NCBI GenBank assembly: GCA_025201375.1
Contig: JAIWZP010000008.1
Coordinates: 186,001 to 250,000 of the forward strand
Direction: 5' to 3'
Source: Gongronella butleri
Lineage: Eukaryota; Mucoromycota; Mucoromycetes; Mucorales; Cunninghamellaceae
DNA length: 64,000 nucleotides
A program made the position numbers and the translations under genes. Below, in pieces: positions 23,897 to 37,711 of this stretch. Each line of letters starts with the position of its first letter. Positions within the stretch are counted from its first letter, which is position 1. A model generated the notes under the pieces. The model was not told where the DNA came from. It worked only from the letters and a program-made list of their open reading frames with translations, and did not search any database.

Positions 23897-26439
23897 CATC
23901 GTCGCGCTCTCCGTTTGGTGGGGTGACGGGATTGCCCACGAATTTGGCCAGCATGATGGATGCCACACAGCAATTCATGTCCATGTTGCAGCAACAACAG
24001 CAACAGCATCAACAGCCACCGCCTTTGTCCAATGCTCCGCCATTTGCATCGCACATGGACCCATTGGCTGCGTATCAACAGCAAATGCAACAGCAAATGC
24101 AATTACAACTGCAAGGTGGCGGACCTCCTGCACCCCCGTCGTTCATGTCTCCACCATCGCAACAACAGCAACAACAGCAGCAGCCGCAGCAGCCATCCAT
24201 GGTGGACCCCTTACTGGAGCGCCAGCGGACCAGCAATCATGCGTCCCCTGTGGTACGTCCTGCTGCTCTGAATGGTTGGGGCTCTGGCACTGGTACACCT
24301 GTGGATGCGCCGTCCAGTCCATGGGGCACGTTTGTGTCGCCTGCGTTGCCCACGAATTTGTCCGACCGCGCGCCGGGGTCGCCGTCTCACACGCGTCCCA
24401 CGTCGCCAAAGCAACCTGCCGAATTATCCAAGCCCTGGTCTGGCAAGGTCGATGGGGGATGGGCAAAGGCACCCTCGGTCGATGGCTGGTCGTCGAAATC
24501 GTCTGCTAACAACAACAGCAACAATGACCTCCATGGCTGGGGCAAATCCGCCAGCTCGACAAGCATCAGCAGCCTTAATAATAATAACGGCCAGGGATGG
24601 CAAATGGCGCCTGCCTCGTGGGATGAGGCGCCCATTGACACGTCGTTTGGCTCCACAGCCAGTGCCCAGCAGCCTCAGCAGTCCCAGCAGCCCAAGCAGA
24701 GGGCAGTGGCTCCTCCCCCTCGCCCGCCACAGTCACAATCGGCTTCCCCTGCCTGGGCGACTCCCGTCCAGGATGCCCCTGAGCCTGTCATTACCACCGC
24801 GACCACCACCACCACCACCACGACCACTACCACCGCTGCGTCGTCCGTGGACAATGACGACAATGCGCAGAAATTGCCTGAAATGGATCATGGTTGGAAC
24901 GACGCGCCGGCACGCCCGGCGGCCGAGCCCTTTGGCGGCTGGAACACGTCCTCGCCTGCGGTCAACACCACGTCCGACGACGGATGGGGCCCTGTGCCTG
25001 CCGCGACCGCGTCTGCTGCGGCTGCGGCTTCGACCAATTCGACGAATGCCATCAATACGGCCAAAATCGCGCCTCTCAAACCCGCGCCTGCACCAATTGC
25101 TGCGCCACCTTCGCCGCCCGTGCCCCTCTGGGAACCGTCGGCTGTTGAAGAAGCGACGGCGGCTGTGAAAAAAATGTCGTTGCAAGAAATCCAGCGCGAG
25201 GAAGAGGAAACCAAGAAGAAATTGGCCGAGCAGCAACGCAAGATTGAAGAACAACAGCGCATTCTTGCCGACGCGCAGAAACGCGCGCAAGCCAAGGCCG
25301 ACGCACAAGCTGCCGCACAAGCACAAGCTGCTGCACAAACTGCTGCGGCGGCTGCGGCGGCTGCTGCCCAGCCCAAGATGCCGCCTGTGGTGCCCATGGT
25401 CAAGGCCAAATCGCTGCGCGAGATTCAGCAAGAGGAATTGCGCAAGCAAGAACAAGAGAAGCGCGCACCCAAGCCGCCCACCATCGCGTCTGCACTGTTC
25501 TCTGCCAAGCCATCATCGACCACGAGCCAATTTGCTGGTTGGGCGCAGGCCGATGGAAGCAACAAGGGCCCATCTTTGCGCGAGATCCAGGCCATTGAGC
25601 AAAAGGAGGCTGAAAAGAAGAAAAAGGACTTCGAGCGACGCGCCACAAAGTTGCAGCAACAACAGCAACAAATCGCAGATGACGAGGCGTTTGCCTCTGA
25701 AGCCATGAATTTGTCCTGGGGCGTTGTCACGCCAAGCAACAACCACAAATCGACTCCTGCTGCTCCCGCTGCTGCTACGCCCGTCGCATGGGGCGGCGCG
25801 GGCAGCAAGAAAAAGACGCTGCTCGACATCCAGCTCGAGGAACAACAGCAACTGATCCGCGAGCAAGAAGCCGCCATTGCCGCTGCTTGGGAACATGAAC
25901 ACTTTGTCGATGATGGTGAGGATTGGACCACCGTTCAAGCCAAGCCAAAGCCCCTCCAGCAACCCAAGCAATCGTCTTCGTACAATTGGGATTCTGTCGT
26001 TGGTGCACCCAAAAAGGAGCCAACCGCCAAAAAGAACAAGAATCAACCTGCTGTCGTCAAACCCGTGCGTCCCATCGTTGTGCCTCCCCCTCAATCAAAG
26101 CAACCACAACAACAACAGCGTGCCGCTTCAAACACCTCGGACGAATTCAAGCAATGGTGCCGCCAATCCCTGCGCCAGCTCAATCCTGGGGTCAATGTCG
26201 ATGAAATCGTCGCCATGTTCCTGTCCTTCCCATTGGAGCCCTCCACCAATGAAATCATCCAGGACATCGTCTATGCCAATTCGACTATCATGGACGGCCG
26301 CCGCTTCGCCACTGAATTCATGCGCCGCAGACGCGCAGAGCTCGCCAAATCGATACCCAATCATACTGCATCCTCTGCCCCCGTCCAAGACGACGAATTC
26401 CTCGTCGTTGGCAAAAAGGGCAAAAAGTCAAAGGCGTAA
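22827..26439 (+). CDS. GYF-domain protein (Smy2/GIGYF-like), 1126 aa
   Basis: GYF proteins bind proline-rich PPG-type motifs and act in mRNA translation and decay (GIGYF in animals, Smy2/Syh1 in yeast). Four exons: 22827-22858, 22944-23127, 23214-23313, 23375-26439 (3381 nt, in frame). The N-terminus has LKYSKEFMLSLYRPS, typical of the family. The GYF domain spans about 126-181, with WFYRDPTGKVQGPF then MKGWYKAGFF (Phe in place of the Tyr of GYF). Long Gln runs follow (about 245-280 and later), then a Trp-Gly-rich linker, an Ala/Gln-rich coiled coil and four SLxEIQ-type motifs at 707, 785, 839 and 920. The C-terminal block (about 1028-1095) with FKQWCRQSLRQLN and FLSFPLEPSTNEIIQDI is the conserved GIGYF/Smy2 end. 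The first exon is only 32 nt; its ATG follows a CT-rich leader. Confidence 0.93.
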
Positions 26440-26469
26440 AAATGGATCTTCCCCCTTCCTCCCCCCCCC

Positions 26470-26880
26470 CAATTTGTTTATAGCCGATCGCCTCTTGTAA
26501 TACATAAAAAAAAAGTTGGCTTTGTTTTTCCACCTGTTTATGGACGCTATTCCACGTGCTTTTTGCAAGGTGACGAGAAAAAAATAATAAAACAGTGTCA
26601 ATTTACAGCGTCTCTAATCATAAAAAGAAGAAAAAAAAAACAGGCTTTCATTGCCATTTCCTCTTGTTTAAAGGCACGTCGCGAGCGCTGCATGTGCATT
26701 TTGCAAATCGACAAGAAAAATCCAAGTCCCATGCCCATTTCGCCTTCGAATAAGCTTTTGATGCTTTCCCCCTGTTTTATGACGCGCTCTGAGCGTTCCA
26801 CCACCTCTTTGTTTATTTTCTCGTTGGTTTCTCGGGCAAATATCCCTGGTGCCAAGCTTCTTTTTTCTCTTGTTTATTTT
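26470..26880. repeat. Degenerate direct repeats with TGTTTA words
   Basis: TGTTTA occurs at 26475, 26535, 26665, 26810 and 26871 on the plus strand. The blocks 26530-26590 and 26660-26722 share the order TGTTTA, GTGC, TTTTGCAA, GAC(G/A)AGAAAAA, so they are diverged copies about 130 nt apart. A third, weaker copy starts near 26772. The region is the GYF 3' flank and lies upstream of the small gene at 27152. Confidence 0.55.
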
Positions 26881-27151
26881 TGAGCGTACAGGCCCTTGAA
26901 AATGGGGTTTATGCAAAAACTGGTGCCGACGTTGGTCTTTCACATGCCATTGGTTCGCCAGAGCAAGCACAGGTCGGAATGACTAAAGCACAATTCAAGT
27001 GCAGGCCGCTCGGAGCGGAATGACCAGCAAATCACATGATTCCGTCAGGGCCAAATCGGGTTGACATCCCCCTTATTTTTTCTTTTCTTTTCTATTTTCT
27101 TTCTTTTTCTTCCACCTCCTTTACTTTTATTTTTTACTGTATTCTCTTGCC

Positions 27152-27535
27152 ATGGCGACTTTTTGGAAAACCACAAAATCATACGATCACACGCTCGATC
27201 TGCTACCATCATCATCATCGTCATCTTCGTCGTCATCTTCCTCGAATCCGCCGTCCTTCCGCACCACGACCTCCACAACCACCACAACGGGCTCAATGGC
27301 ACTCGCCCGTGATCCTGAACTCGCCATGGATGACGACAGCGACGCAGATTATGCACAGGCATTGCTCCAATCAGACATGTTTGCGTACCTGAGACCGTCG
27401 CTGCCCCGCATCCACCACAATGATATGGAGAACGATGAAATTGACACTGCCCAGGTGTCGCTCGATCGCCTACGCCTGATGGTCACCCATTTTCAGGACA
27501 CCACCGCCCCCAATGGCAAGACTGGCGCGCCATGA
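27152..27535 (+). CDS. Small hypothetical protein, 127 aa
   Basis: Single-exon frame with a strong start context (GCCATGGCG) directly after an 80-nt CT-rich leader like those of clear genes nearby, and an AATAAA at 27656-27661. The protein begins MATFWKTTKSYDHTLDLLP, then has a Ser run and a Thr run (about 24-48), then an acidic, mostly helical C-terminus with DYAQALLQSDMFAYL and DTAQVSLDRLRLMVTHF. No domain is recognised and no membrane segment is seen. Gene status rests on its promoter-like and 3' context and non-random composition. Confidence 0.55.
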   Translation: MATFWKTTKSYDHTLDLLPSSSSSSSSSSSSNPPSFRTTTSTTTTTGSMALARDPELAMDDDSDADYAQALLQSDMFAYLRPSLPRIHHNDMENDEIDTAQVSLDRLRLMVTHFQDTTAPNGKTGAP

Positions 27536-29864
27536 GCCTTTTGTAGCTCAATCCACCTCACATTGTATTTATAACTTGCATACATATCCGCCATTTGCCG
27601 CGTCCTGGTATTTGCCATTGGACCGAAAGCAGGGCATGATTCCCAAAAATTTTAGAATAAAAGAGCCCCAAAAAAGGCAAATTGCTTTGTCAGGGCCATC
27701 CTTTTTCGCGTGTCTCGTTCTTCTGTTTTTCGTATTCCGTGATCCGCGAGTAGCTATGATAGGCGTGTGTCTTTTTTGTTCATTTTGTCACGGGTTGACG
27801 CGCGCGAGGAACGTCAATCATCAAATGATTTCAATGGCAACCCTCCCCCTTCCCCCCCCTGGTGTCTCTTCTTTGACATCTGCGGCGCCCGCGACCCGTT
27901 CCTGAATAATCTTGTAACGCACCTTTCCTGTTTTTTTCTTGTTGTCGCTCACGTGTTGAATTGGTCTGTTCACAGAATTCGGAAGCCTAGCCAAGTCGGG
28001 CAAAGGTATAGGCAAATACAAGTCATGGATGAATGAAATGCCGTCGTGCACGCGAAGATTGTGCAGACTTGACAGTTGATGAGAATCGACTTTTTTTTGC
28101 CAAATTAACCAAGATTCTTCTCGTTCCGCCTTCTCCTTTTTGTTTGAGCGATGGGGTCATCGGCCTTGTTCTGCCTTGCAGTGGCCATCCGCGACCGAGC
28201 AAAGCGAAACATAGCACAAAGAGACAGCATCGTGTCTCCTCCATGCGACCGCCCCCCACCCAGAAAAAAGGAAAAATGCAGAAAAACAAAAAAAAAGGAA
28301 AAATGGCTTGAACGCGTGCCAAGCGTCATTTTTTTTTTTTTTTTTTTTTTTTTTGCATTTGACGGTCCACTAGCGCATTAAAGGCAAGATACCAAATCAA
28401 CATGAATGTTTAAAGAATTGCACGAGAAAAGACAGGTGATCGGTACATTGACGTCAATGGGTCCAATCTAGCGGCAGGGAGAACATTGATGCAAGACAAA
28501 GTAGAATTAAAACGGAGGTGGAGAACGTCCGAGAACCAAATGGAAAAGCCAACACTGGACCTCGTTGCGTGTGAAATAAGCAAAAAGACAGCGCTGCGGC
28601 ATTCCATGCACTCTTTATTTTTCCCGGCGGATGGGATCCGCCCTGCGAGATCCGGCGGAGTTTGAACGTTTCATGCAGGTTGCGCGACCCAGTTTTTTTT
28701 TTTCTGCACCAATTGATCTGTGCACTTAGCCGGCAAAAAAAAAAAGCAACGTCAAGGTTGGTTTGAAACAATGACTTGGTCATCACTTTGCAGTTCGTGA
28801 AAAAATGAGGACAATGCAGCTCATCAACGTACAGCTGTGACGCCCCCTTGCTCCCCCCAACACACAATGCCAACTCTTTTTACCCCTGCCCCTTTGGCAA
28901 TTCTTTTTTTTTTTTTTTCGTTCTCTTGTCGATTAAATCTTATCGACATGATCGGCCGTTTTTTTTCCTAGGCACAAGATTTGGATGATAAAGTCCAGAG
29001 TTCTGGCACACGCAGCTCCAATTGGCATCCATGCTTCTTTTTTTTTTTTTAATGCGTGTGGGTGTCCTGTGGAAAGAGACCAATGGGGCGCAGTGTAACG
29101 CAAAGGGTTGGCCTTGCTTGGACGTCACATGGTCGTCCTATCCAATCGACCAAATCTGTGTGCCATGTGAGAGAGAGAGGACAGGGGAGGGGATAAAAGG
29201 CAAATCCCAACTGACAAGCAAAATTGGGCGCAGTTTTACTGCATAAATGGTCAGTGTTTTCTCCTTTTGACCGGGAACGCGCACGCGTGCATTCGACTGT
29301 AAAACATGGGTCCAACGAAACGAGTCATGCGAAAGAGCCATGTCGGCACCATTCAAATAGAGAAAAACACCTCAAAACGCCAAAAAAAACACATCAAAAT
29401 GGGGAGGTCCAAATGAAGAAAACACGCGCCCTAGAAGACTGAAAGAGAGAGAGAGAAAAAAGAAGTGGGCTATAAAGAGCTACGAGCACATCCTCATTTT
29501 TTTTCTCTCTCTATCTCTTTCCCGTCTTTTTTACTTTTTTTTTTGCTTTTTTATTTTCTTGCACGCTTCCTATTGTATTTGTCTCTTTGATTTCTCCCCT
29601 CTGTGTGTCATTTCTCATTCATTTCTCATTCATCTTTGTACTCTTTGCTTTTATATATCTTGTGTTGTTTGATATTTCACCCTTTTGTCGCTGTCTAAAG
29701 CAACCCCTTTTTTATTGAAGCACCTTTTACCCAGGGCGTGGTCCCGCCTGGCCTCTCCATCTCACCACACAAGCGCACTCGATCTTCCTCTAACACTACC
29801 AGCACGCACAAACCCTTTTACTTTCTGCTCTCTTGCCGTCTTTTGGCTATTTTGACAGTCGACC
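27536..29864. other. Intergenic region upstream of the CCCH zinc-finger gene
   Basis: About 2.3 kb without a credible coding frame. It has a T26 run at 28329-28354 and several shorter homopolymers. The right end (29480-29700) is strongly CT-rich, the likely promoter/5' leader of the CCCH gene. Confidence 0.55.
29471..29477 (+). promoter_or_regulatory. Candidate TATA box (TATAAAG) of the CCCH gene
   Basis: TATAAAG is followed by a CT-rich tract of about 200 nt and lies 394 nt upstream of the proposed start codon. It would imply a long leader. Confidence 0.35.
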
Positions 29865-31088
29865 ATGTACCACAAAGTCAAGTACAAAAAAGGCAAGCAA
29901 CAGAAATCCCAAAAAAAGGGCGCGCTTGTCGCCGCCCAATTCCACTTTTTTTTTCACAGCAGAACATATTCAACGCATTTTTTTTTAGAAAACAACGCGA
30001 CACTTATAAAAGAGTCATTCTCGGACGAAGAAAGCCCATCCCCCGTGGGCGCCATGCGTGACGATCTGGATGACAAGCACACGAAGCTCTACAAGACAGA
30101 GCTGTGCAAGAATTACACGGAAACAGGCAATTGCAGGTAAAGAAAAAAAAAAAAACGAGCACAAACGGATAGCGATCCGTGTGTTCCGCCTGTGGAGCAC
30201 CCTTGCTCTGTTCCAATAGCATGTGAAATGGGGGTTCCCATGCTCCTGCGGTAGTCACTGTTACACAAGACGATCGCCTGACCCTCTTTTTTTTCTCTTT
30301 TTTATGGCAGGTATGGTGGCAAATGCCGCTTTGCCCATGGCGAAGGCGAGCTGCGCAAGGTGCAGCGGCATCCAAAGTATAAGACGGAGCAATGCCGCGC
30401 GTACTCGACGATGGGCACATGTCAATACGGCACGCGATGCACATTTATCCACGATCCCATGAGTTTCCGGCGCCAAATCCAGCAACGCGAATCGTCATCG
30501 GCATTGTCTGCGGCAGCCGCGGCGGCGACGACAACGTCGCAGAGGCCAGTTACCTCGGTCGAAGCACAAACGCCGACGCAGCTACATTCACCACCAAAGA
30601 CACAGCCACAGTCGCCTTCACGCGATCCGACGCGTAAATTAGCGCATGCGATGGCTTCCCTGTTGCTCGTGGACATGCACAAGTCGCCCTTGCGTCTGAC
30701 ATTGTCATTGCCCGCAGTAGACGGCTTATCGCCCACGCCGCCATCTTCGCCCGGATCCCCTTTTGACACCATGAACGACATGTTTTCCCTCGCATACCAC
30801 CACAAGCGCCGCACAAGCATGTCGTCCCTCAGCTCGGGTACCACCCCCTCCAGACCGCCATCCATCGCGTCCTCGTCCAGCGTCCCCTTTTTTACCCATT
30901 GGTGCGACAGATCCAGTGACACCGTCGCAACATCTGGAAACACAACAGCCACAACAACAACAACAACAACAACAACAACCTCAACAACCACTCTCGACCG
31001 CACGCCGCAACAGCACCCGCAGCAGCAGCAGCAATTCCCCACCACGATCGAGCCAAAGTCCACCCCCTTCTCCTATTTCAGCAAGTAG
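29865..31088 (+). CDS. Tandem CCCH zinc-finger protein (TTP/TIS11/Cth-type), about 322 aa
   Basis: TTP-family proteins bind AU-rich elements in mRNA 3' UTRs and promote decay. Two CX8CX5CX3H fingers are complete: [15 protein letters not shown]... and [15 protein letters not shown]..., each with the YKTE(L/Q)C lead-in, about 18 residues apart as in TTP. An intron (30137-30310) splits the first finger in phase. After the fingers comes a Ser/Pro/Thr-rich tail with runs of Thr and Gln. The 5' end is less sure: exon 1 may be 29865-29881 joined to 29963 (or 29960, a tandem CAGCAG acceptor), or the region may be unspliced, giving 349 aa. All options keep the frame. A homopolymer-rich leader precedes the ATG. 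Confidence 0.85.
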
Positions 31089-31238
31089 CCTTTTCCCACT
31101 CCCCCCTTTGTCATTCCTCTTTTTGTCCGCCTCCTGCTCTCACCAATTTTCGTCATCCGCCTCCCCCCTCTCTCTCCCCTCTTGCTCTTAAATGCTATAT
31201 TTTCTTGATCCTTTTGCTGTTTATTGATCTCCTCACAA

Positions 31239-31248
31239 AATAAATAAA
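31239..31248 (+). terminator. Overlapping polyadenylation signals AATAAATAAA of the CCCH gene
   Basis: Two overlapping AATAAA hexamers lie about 150 nt after the stop codon. Confidence 0.55.
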
Positions 31249-31839
31249 AGTCGTCGAATACTACGCTTCCATGGTCAAAAAAAAAGGTGGGGGACATATG
31301 CAGGAGCATTGCTCACATGAAACGTGCTGCTAGAATTACAAAAAGCGTGCGTGTCGCATGGCGCATAAGTCAAAAGAAATTGGGGGGAGAGAAGAAAAAG
31401 TGGAATGGTACGATCTTTTTAGTTTTGACAACGACAAAAGAGATCATGTGCTTTTAATTGCTCACAGGTAGAGCCCTGTTTTGGCCATTTCTGCGCGTGT
31501 CCCTGCCTTGTTTTCGGCTGCTTCATCCGTTGCGCGTCGCAAATTCACGCTTTTTTTTTCTCGTTTTAACGAGTAAAAGTCGGTGGCCAACTAACTTGAC
31601 TTTTCTCCTGGATCTGTGCAGACAAACACCACGTCCAAAGCACCTGCACAACAAGTTGTTGGAGAGTATTTGGCCCACACGACACGCAAAAACATCGAAG
31701 ATGACAAAAATCGCTCTTTTGGGGCGCCATAGTGATAAAATCTCTGTCGAATTTGAATCGATTGTTCCTCATGGGGAATTGAAATCACAATGTCTCGTTT
31801 ACGGCCTCCATCTCTGTCCACCATGAAAGATTTGATCGA

Positions 31840-32790
31840 AAAATCGAATTAAAAACGCGACCTAGTCATTTTGCTTGATGGGAGTACAGCCAATCAAAGC
31901 GCCAGATATCTCATAGAACGAGCGCGAGACAAAAGATTCAAAACGCTTGCCTTGAATGGCCGCTTCTTGTTGTGGTCTCGGCGAGAAACCCGAAAAAATG
32001 TATATGGCCTTGATCTCATTATGCGCATTGTCAGCATGCCACTTCAACATCTCGAAACGCATTGCAACGTGAAATAGACAGCTAGAAATCACAGAGGGGC
32101 ACGACTTGAGGCGATCCAATGGCCCTTGGAAATGCGCTGCACGCAACTCAAAAAAGAACCGTGTCGAGCCCTCCAAAACAAAAATGAAAAACGAGGTCCT
32201 GAAAATCGCGCCAAAATTACACACAAGAGAAACCGAGGGGAAGAATCTGCGAAAATGCCAAAAGGGGATGTGAGCCATTGGGTCGTTGGCGAGCAATGGG
32301 AAATTTTAGATTTAAATTCAAATGCGAATAGTACAGGAAAAACGCGCTCATAGATCTCCGCTGATGCGTCCACTAGCAAGAAGCACGCCAGATGCATGGA
32401 TATGATTAAGAACAGGTGTGTGTAACACGACGACTGACACGGGTTTTTACGCGTCTAAAATTATATATGATGCTGAACCCGCATCAAACATGCCCAAAAA
32501 GTCTCTTTTTTCACTGGTCACCCATGTCCACATACGCAGGGAGTCATGCTCATTCTGATCGTGTGTGTTTCGTCGATAAACGTGCATTTTTCATTGATTT
32601 TGGCTTGAAAAGAAACATCGCAGATTTTCGCGTTTTACGCGCAATCCAGCCCTTGGATCTCCAGGTTTTATTGCATTTTTGGCGGTGAACGAGAGACGAC
32701 TACCACATGGTTGAATGGCGTGGCGATCTGAGGTTTTAAATTTGACCGTTTCGACTGGTCGTCTGTACCCTTGGAAGATTCTAGGTTTTG
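31840..32790. repeat. Dispersed repeat R3, copy 2
   Basis: Diverged copy of 11340-12200 in the same orientation, with the same ordered landmarks (GAGCAATGG, TTTTAGATTT, AACAGGTGTGTG, ACATACGC, GGCGTGGCGATCTGAGG, CCCTTGGAA). Like copy 1 it sits between two convergent genes. No intact frame. Confidence 0.8.
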
Positions 32791-33518
32791 AAAAGCGTCA
32801 TTTGCATGTAGTCCAGTGGCTGCAGCGCCTCGAAACTGGGCTCATTTGATAGAGATGGCTTGTCTTGGTCGGATTTAAAGAGCAAAATTACCTTGTCGCG
32901 TATAAACCACGGACCAACCATCAAAATGGCGATAAAATCCGCCAATTTGGTTTTCTCAATGGCAATGCGACCAGTCGTCTCGGGCTTTGATAAAAAGTGA
33001 ACTTGGCGCAATGATGCGTCAAATGGTAAAAATGGAATCTTTGTCCATCGCTACTGGAACGTCGGGTACGTGAATTTAATAGCAAAACAAGGTCAAACGC
33101 TTATCGCTCGCCCAGCAACTATAGTGGTTGCTCTAGAGTTTCTCACAATGACAGACATTTGAGTGGACTAATTGGTGGACAAGTTTCGCGCAGCCTTGGA
33201 GAGTCAAAATCTGAGAAAATTAGGATCTTGTTGATTTTAAAAGAAAAATGGTGCTTTTAACGCGTGTTTCCCCCCTTCATTTTTACGAGTCGCAAGTTGC
33301 ATGTTATGCGCATTAATTTTTTACGCGCGCCCATGCTTGTTATTTGCCCCTAAAGTCAGCAATTTCTTATTTTTTTTTTTTTTTTTTTACTAATGAAAAG
33401 AAAAAAATATGCTACGAGAGAGAGAGAAACCGATGGAAAAAAAAATAAGGATGAGGAGCGAGGGAGGGATGGTAGAGAGACATGTGTAGACCGGGTGATG
33501 ATGACGAGGGGAGGGGAA

Positions 33519-35680
<2,162 letters not shown>

Positions 35681-35960
35681 GTTGAGGAGAGAAAAAAGAG
35701 GGACAAAAAGGGGATCGATCAAACGAGAGAAACAAAGAAAACCGAAAAAAAATAAAAGAAGCCCAAAATTTTATCACTGGAGAGCCCAATTGACAGGTTC
35801 ATTCAAAGTCCGCTCCTGTTGCTTTGCCCCCCGCTGAAACAAAGGGGGGACAAAGAAAAGGAGAGAACAATTAAAACCCGATAATTGATCTTGTTTGTGG
35901 GTGATAATATGATTCAATTGGGTCAGAACGAACAAAAAAATGATGGATAGATGGCATTCA

Positions 35961-37711
35961 TTATTGTTCAAAGTTGATATTTACAGGGTCAAAGGGGCGC
36001 TGATGGAAGGGCAGGGAGAAAAAGGTGTCAAAAGTTGGCAAATTACGGAAGGTATACAGGCGCGACGCGCCGGCCTCTTCATCGTCGTCTTCCTCCATAG
36101 GTGGTGGTGGCATGAGTGGCGGCTGTTCGTGATGCTGCTGCTGCTGCTGTTGTTGCTGCTGTTGTTGTTGTTGCTGCTGCTGCCGAAGATGACGCAGCTG
36201 CTGCTTGCATTTTTGCACGTGTTCCTGGCACACATGTCGCCGTTGCTGCACGTACGCGACCCAATTCCGGTCGTCTGTGAGCAATTGCGACTTGTTGGCG
36301 GCTGCATACTTTCGTGCAATCAGGCCAACATCCTCAGCGACGGGCCGGTGCTCCGGCTTGGGCTCCAGGCACGCCATCATCAGCTCCATGTACCAACTGG
36401 GTACACCAGGCACCCACTCGATGCGGTACAACTCCGGATTGTCCATCAGGATTTCCGGCCGAGGGAACGGAATACGCGCCACAAGCTGCCACATGATCAC
36501 ACCGAGACTAAAAACGTCGGATTTCTCCGTATACACGCCCTGGCGCAGCTCGGGCGCAATATAAGGCAGTCGGCCTAGGAAAAACAAGAGAATTTCAGCA
36601 TCATCATGCGCGCTTTTTATCATTTTTCTCCTTACCATAGTGTGCCTTTGCCTGACGCGTGACCTCGGTGGCTTCATTGGATGCCGTGGAGAAACGAAAA
36701 TCGACAACAAGATAGTCATCGTCGACGCAAAGCACGTTTTGCGGATGGATGTTGCGATGGCACATGCGGATGTCGTCATGCAGGCTGGCCAGATGAAACG
36801 CAAGCCGTGTCACCGTGTCCGCGACGTGCGTCAGATCAAGTTTGTCCGGCACCGGGCCGTCAATGTGAGATTCGAGATTGCCGCCCTCTGCCAACGTCCC
36901 GATCATGAGCAAGTCGCCCGTCGACTCGCACACCGTCAACCCGTGGAACAAAAGAGCAAGGAAAGCACGCGATTGCACCGTGATCTGGTGAGAAAAGCCA
37001 AAAAAAAAAAAAAAAAGTGAGCAACACAAAATGTTTGTATACCTGTTTTCTAGGGGGGATTTACCTCGTTTAGAATCTTTTCATCGACAACCTTGAGCGC
37101 GACGCCGCGCTTCAGCGTACCAAAAGTACGTCCGGGCTCAGGGACATCAAAGGGCAAGGCAATGTTGGCCGCATAAACCGCAGAGAACCCACCAGCGCCG
37201 ACAAACACCAAATCAGAAAACCAGCGAAAGTCGTAGAATCGCATGTATTTTGCCAGGTCGTAGTGGAAAATGGCATTGAGCACGCGGTGGCATTTTGGAT
37301 GAAACGACTGGATCAGGCGCTGCTGATTGCCTTGTGCCAAAAGAAGCAGGCTGTCCAGCGACAATGCCTGGCGCCACGCAATGTTCCAATGCTACACAAG
37401 AAAAAAAAAAAAAGTGAGCCCACTCAACCGTTTTGCATAGGCTCATTTGCGCATTTTACCCAATGGTCGTCAAATGGGATCTTGTTTGCGCGATATTTGG
37501 CGAGCGTGTCGTTGTACAAGTTGGCGACGGCCTCGTGGACGGGTACGGACGGGACCGTGGGATGAGCAAGGAAGCCAATATGGAACGTGTCGGGATATTG
37601 GACCAGCAAGTGGCGAATACACTCAATAGTGTGGTGCACGAGCTCCGTCTTGATCACCTGCTGCTGGTACTGGTGATGTGGGTGGTTGCGTATGAGAATA
37701 GAGTGATCCAT
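35961..37711 (-). CDS. Protein kinase-like protein, probable pseudokinase, 513 aa
   Basis: Four exons: 37460-37711, 37065-37391, 36636-36984, 35961-36574 (1542 nt, in frame). About 145 residues of unknown helical sequence come first. The kinase fold then shows a glycine loop VGAGGFSAVYAAN, the ATP-binding lysine in VALKVVDEK (Lys184), and, in the C-lobe, YIAPELRQG, SDVFSLGVIMWQL and KPEHRPVAEDV. The catalytic loop reads HRNIHPQN (269-276): the catalytic Asp is Asn271 and the following Lys is His. The DFG motif reads DFR (288-290). Nucleotide binding may remain but phosphotransfer is unlikely. The tail has a Gln run (CAG/CAA repeat, about 36,130-36,190), a Pro run and an acidic patch. No closer family is recognised. 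Confidence 0.88.

Larger units (their letters stand above)
31089..33518. other. Convergent intergenic region holding repeat R3 copy 2
   Basis: This lies between the 3' ends of the CCCH gene (+) and the Ded1-like gene (-). Besides the polyadenylation signals and the R3 copy, 32,790-33,360 is AT-rich with no recognised content. Confidence 0.6.

Noticed and set aside
23362..24102. Long antisense frames opposite the GYF gene
   Set aside because: They are Leu- or Cys-run shadows of the CAG repeats on the coding strand.
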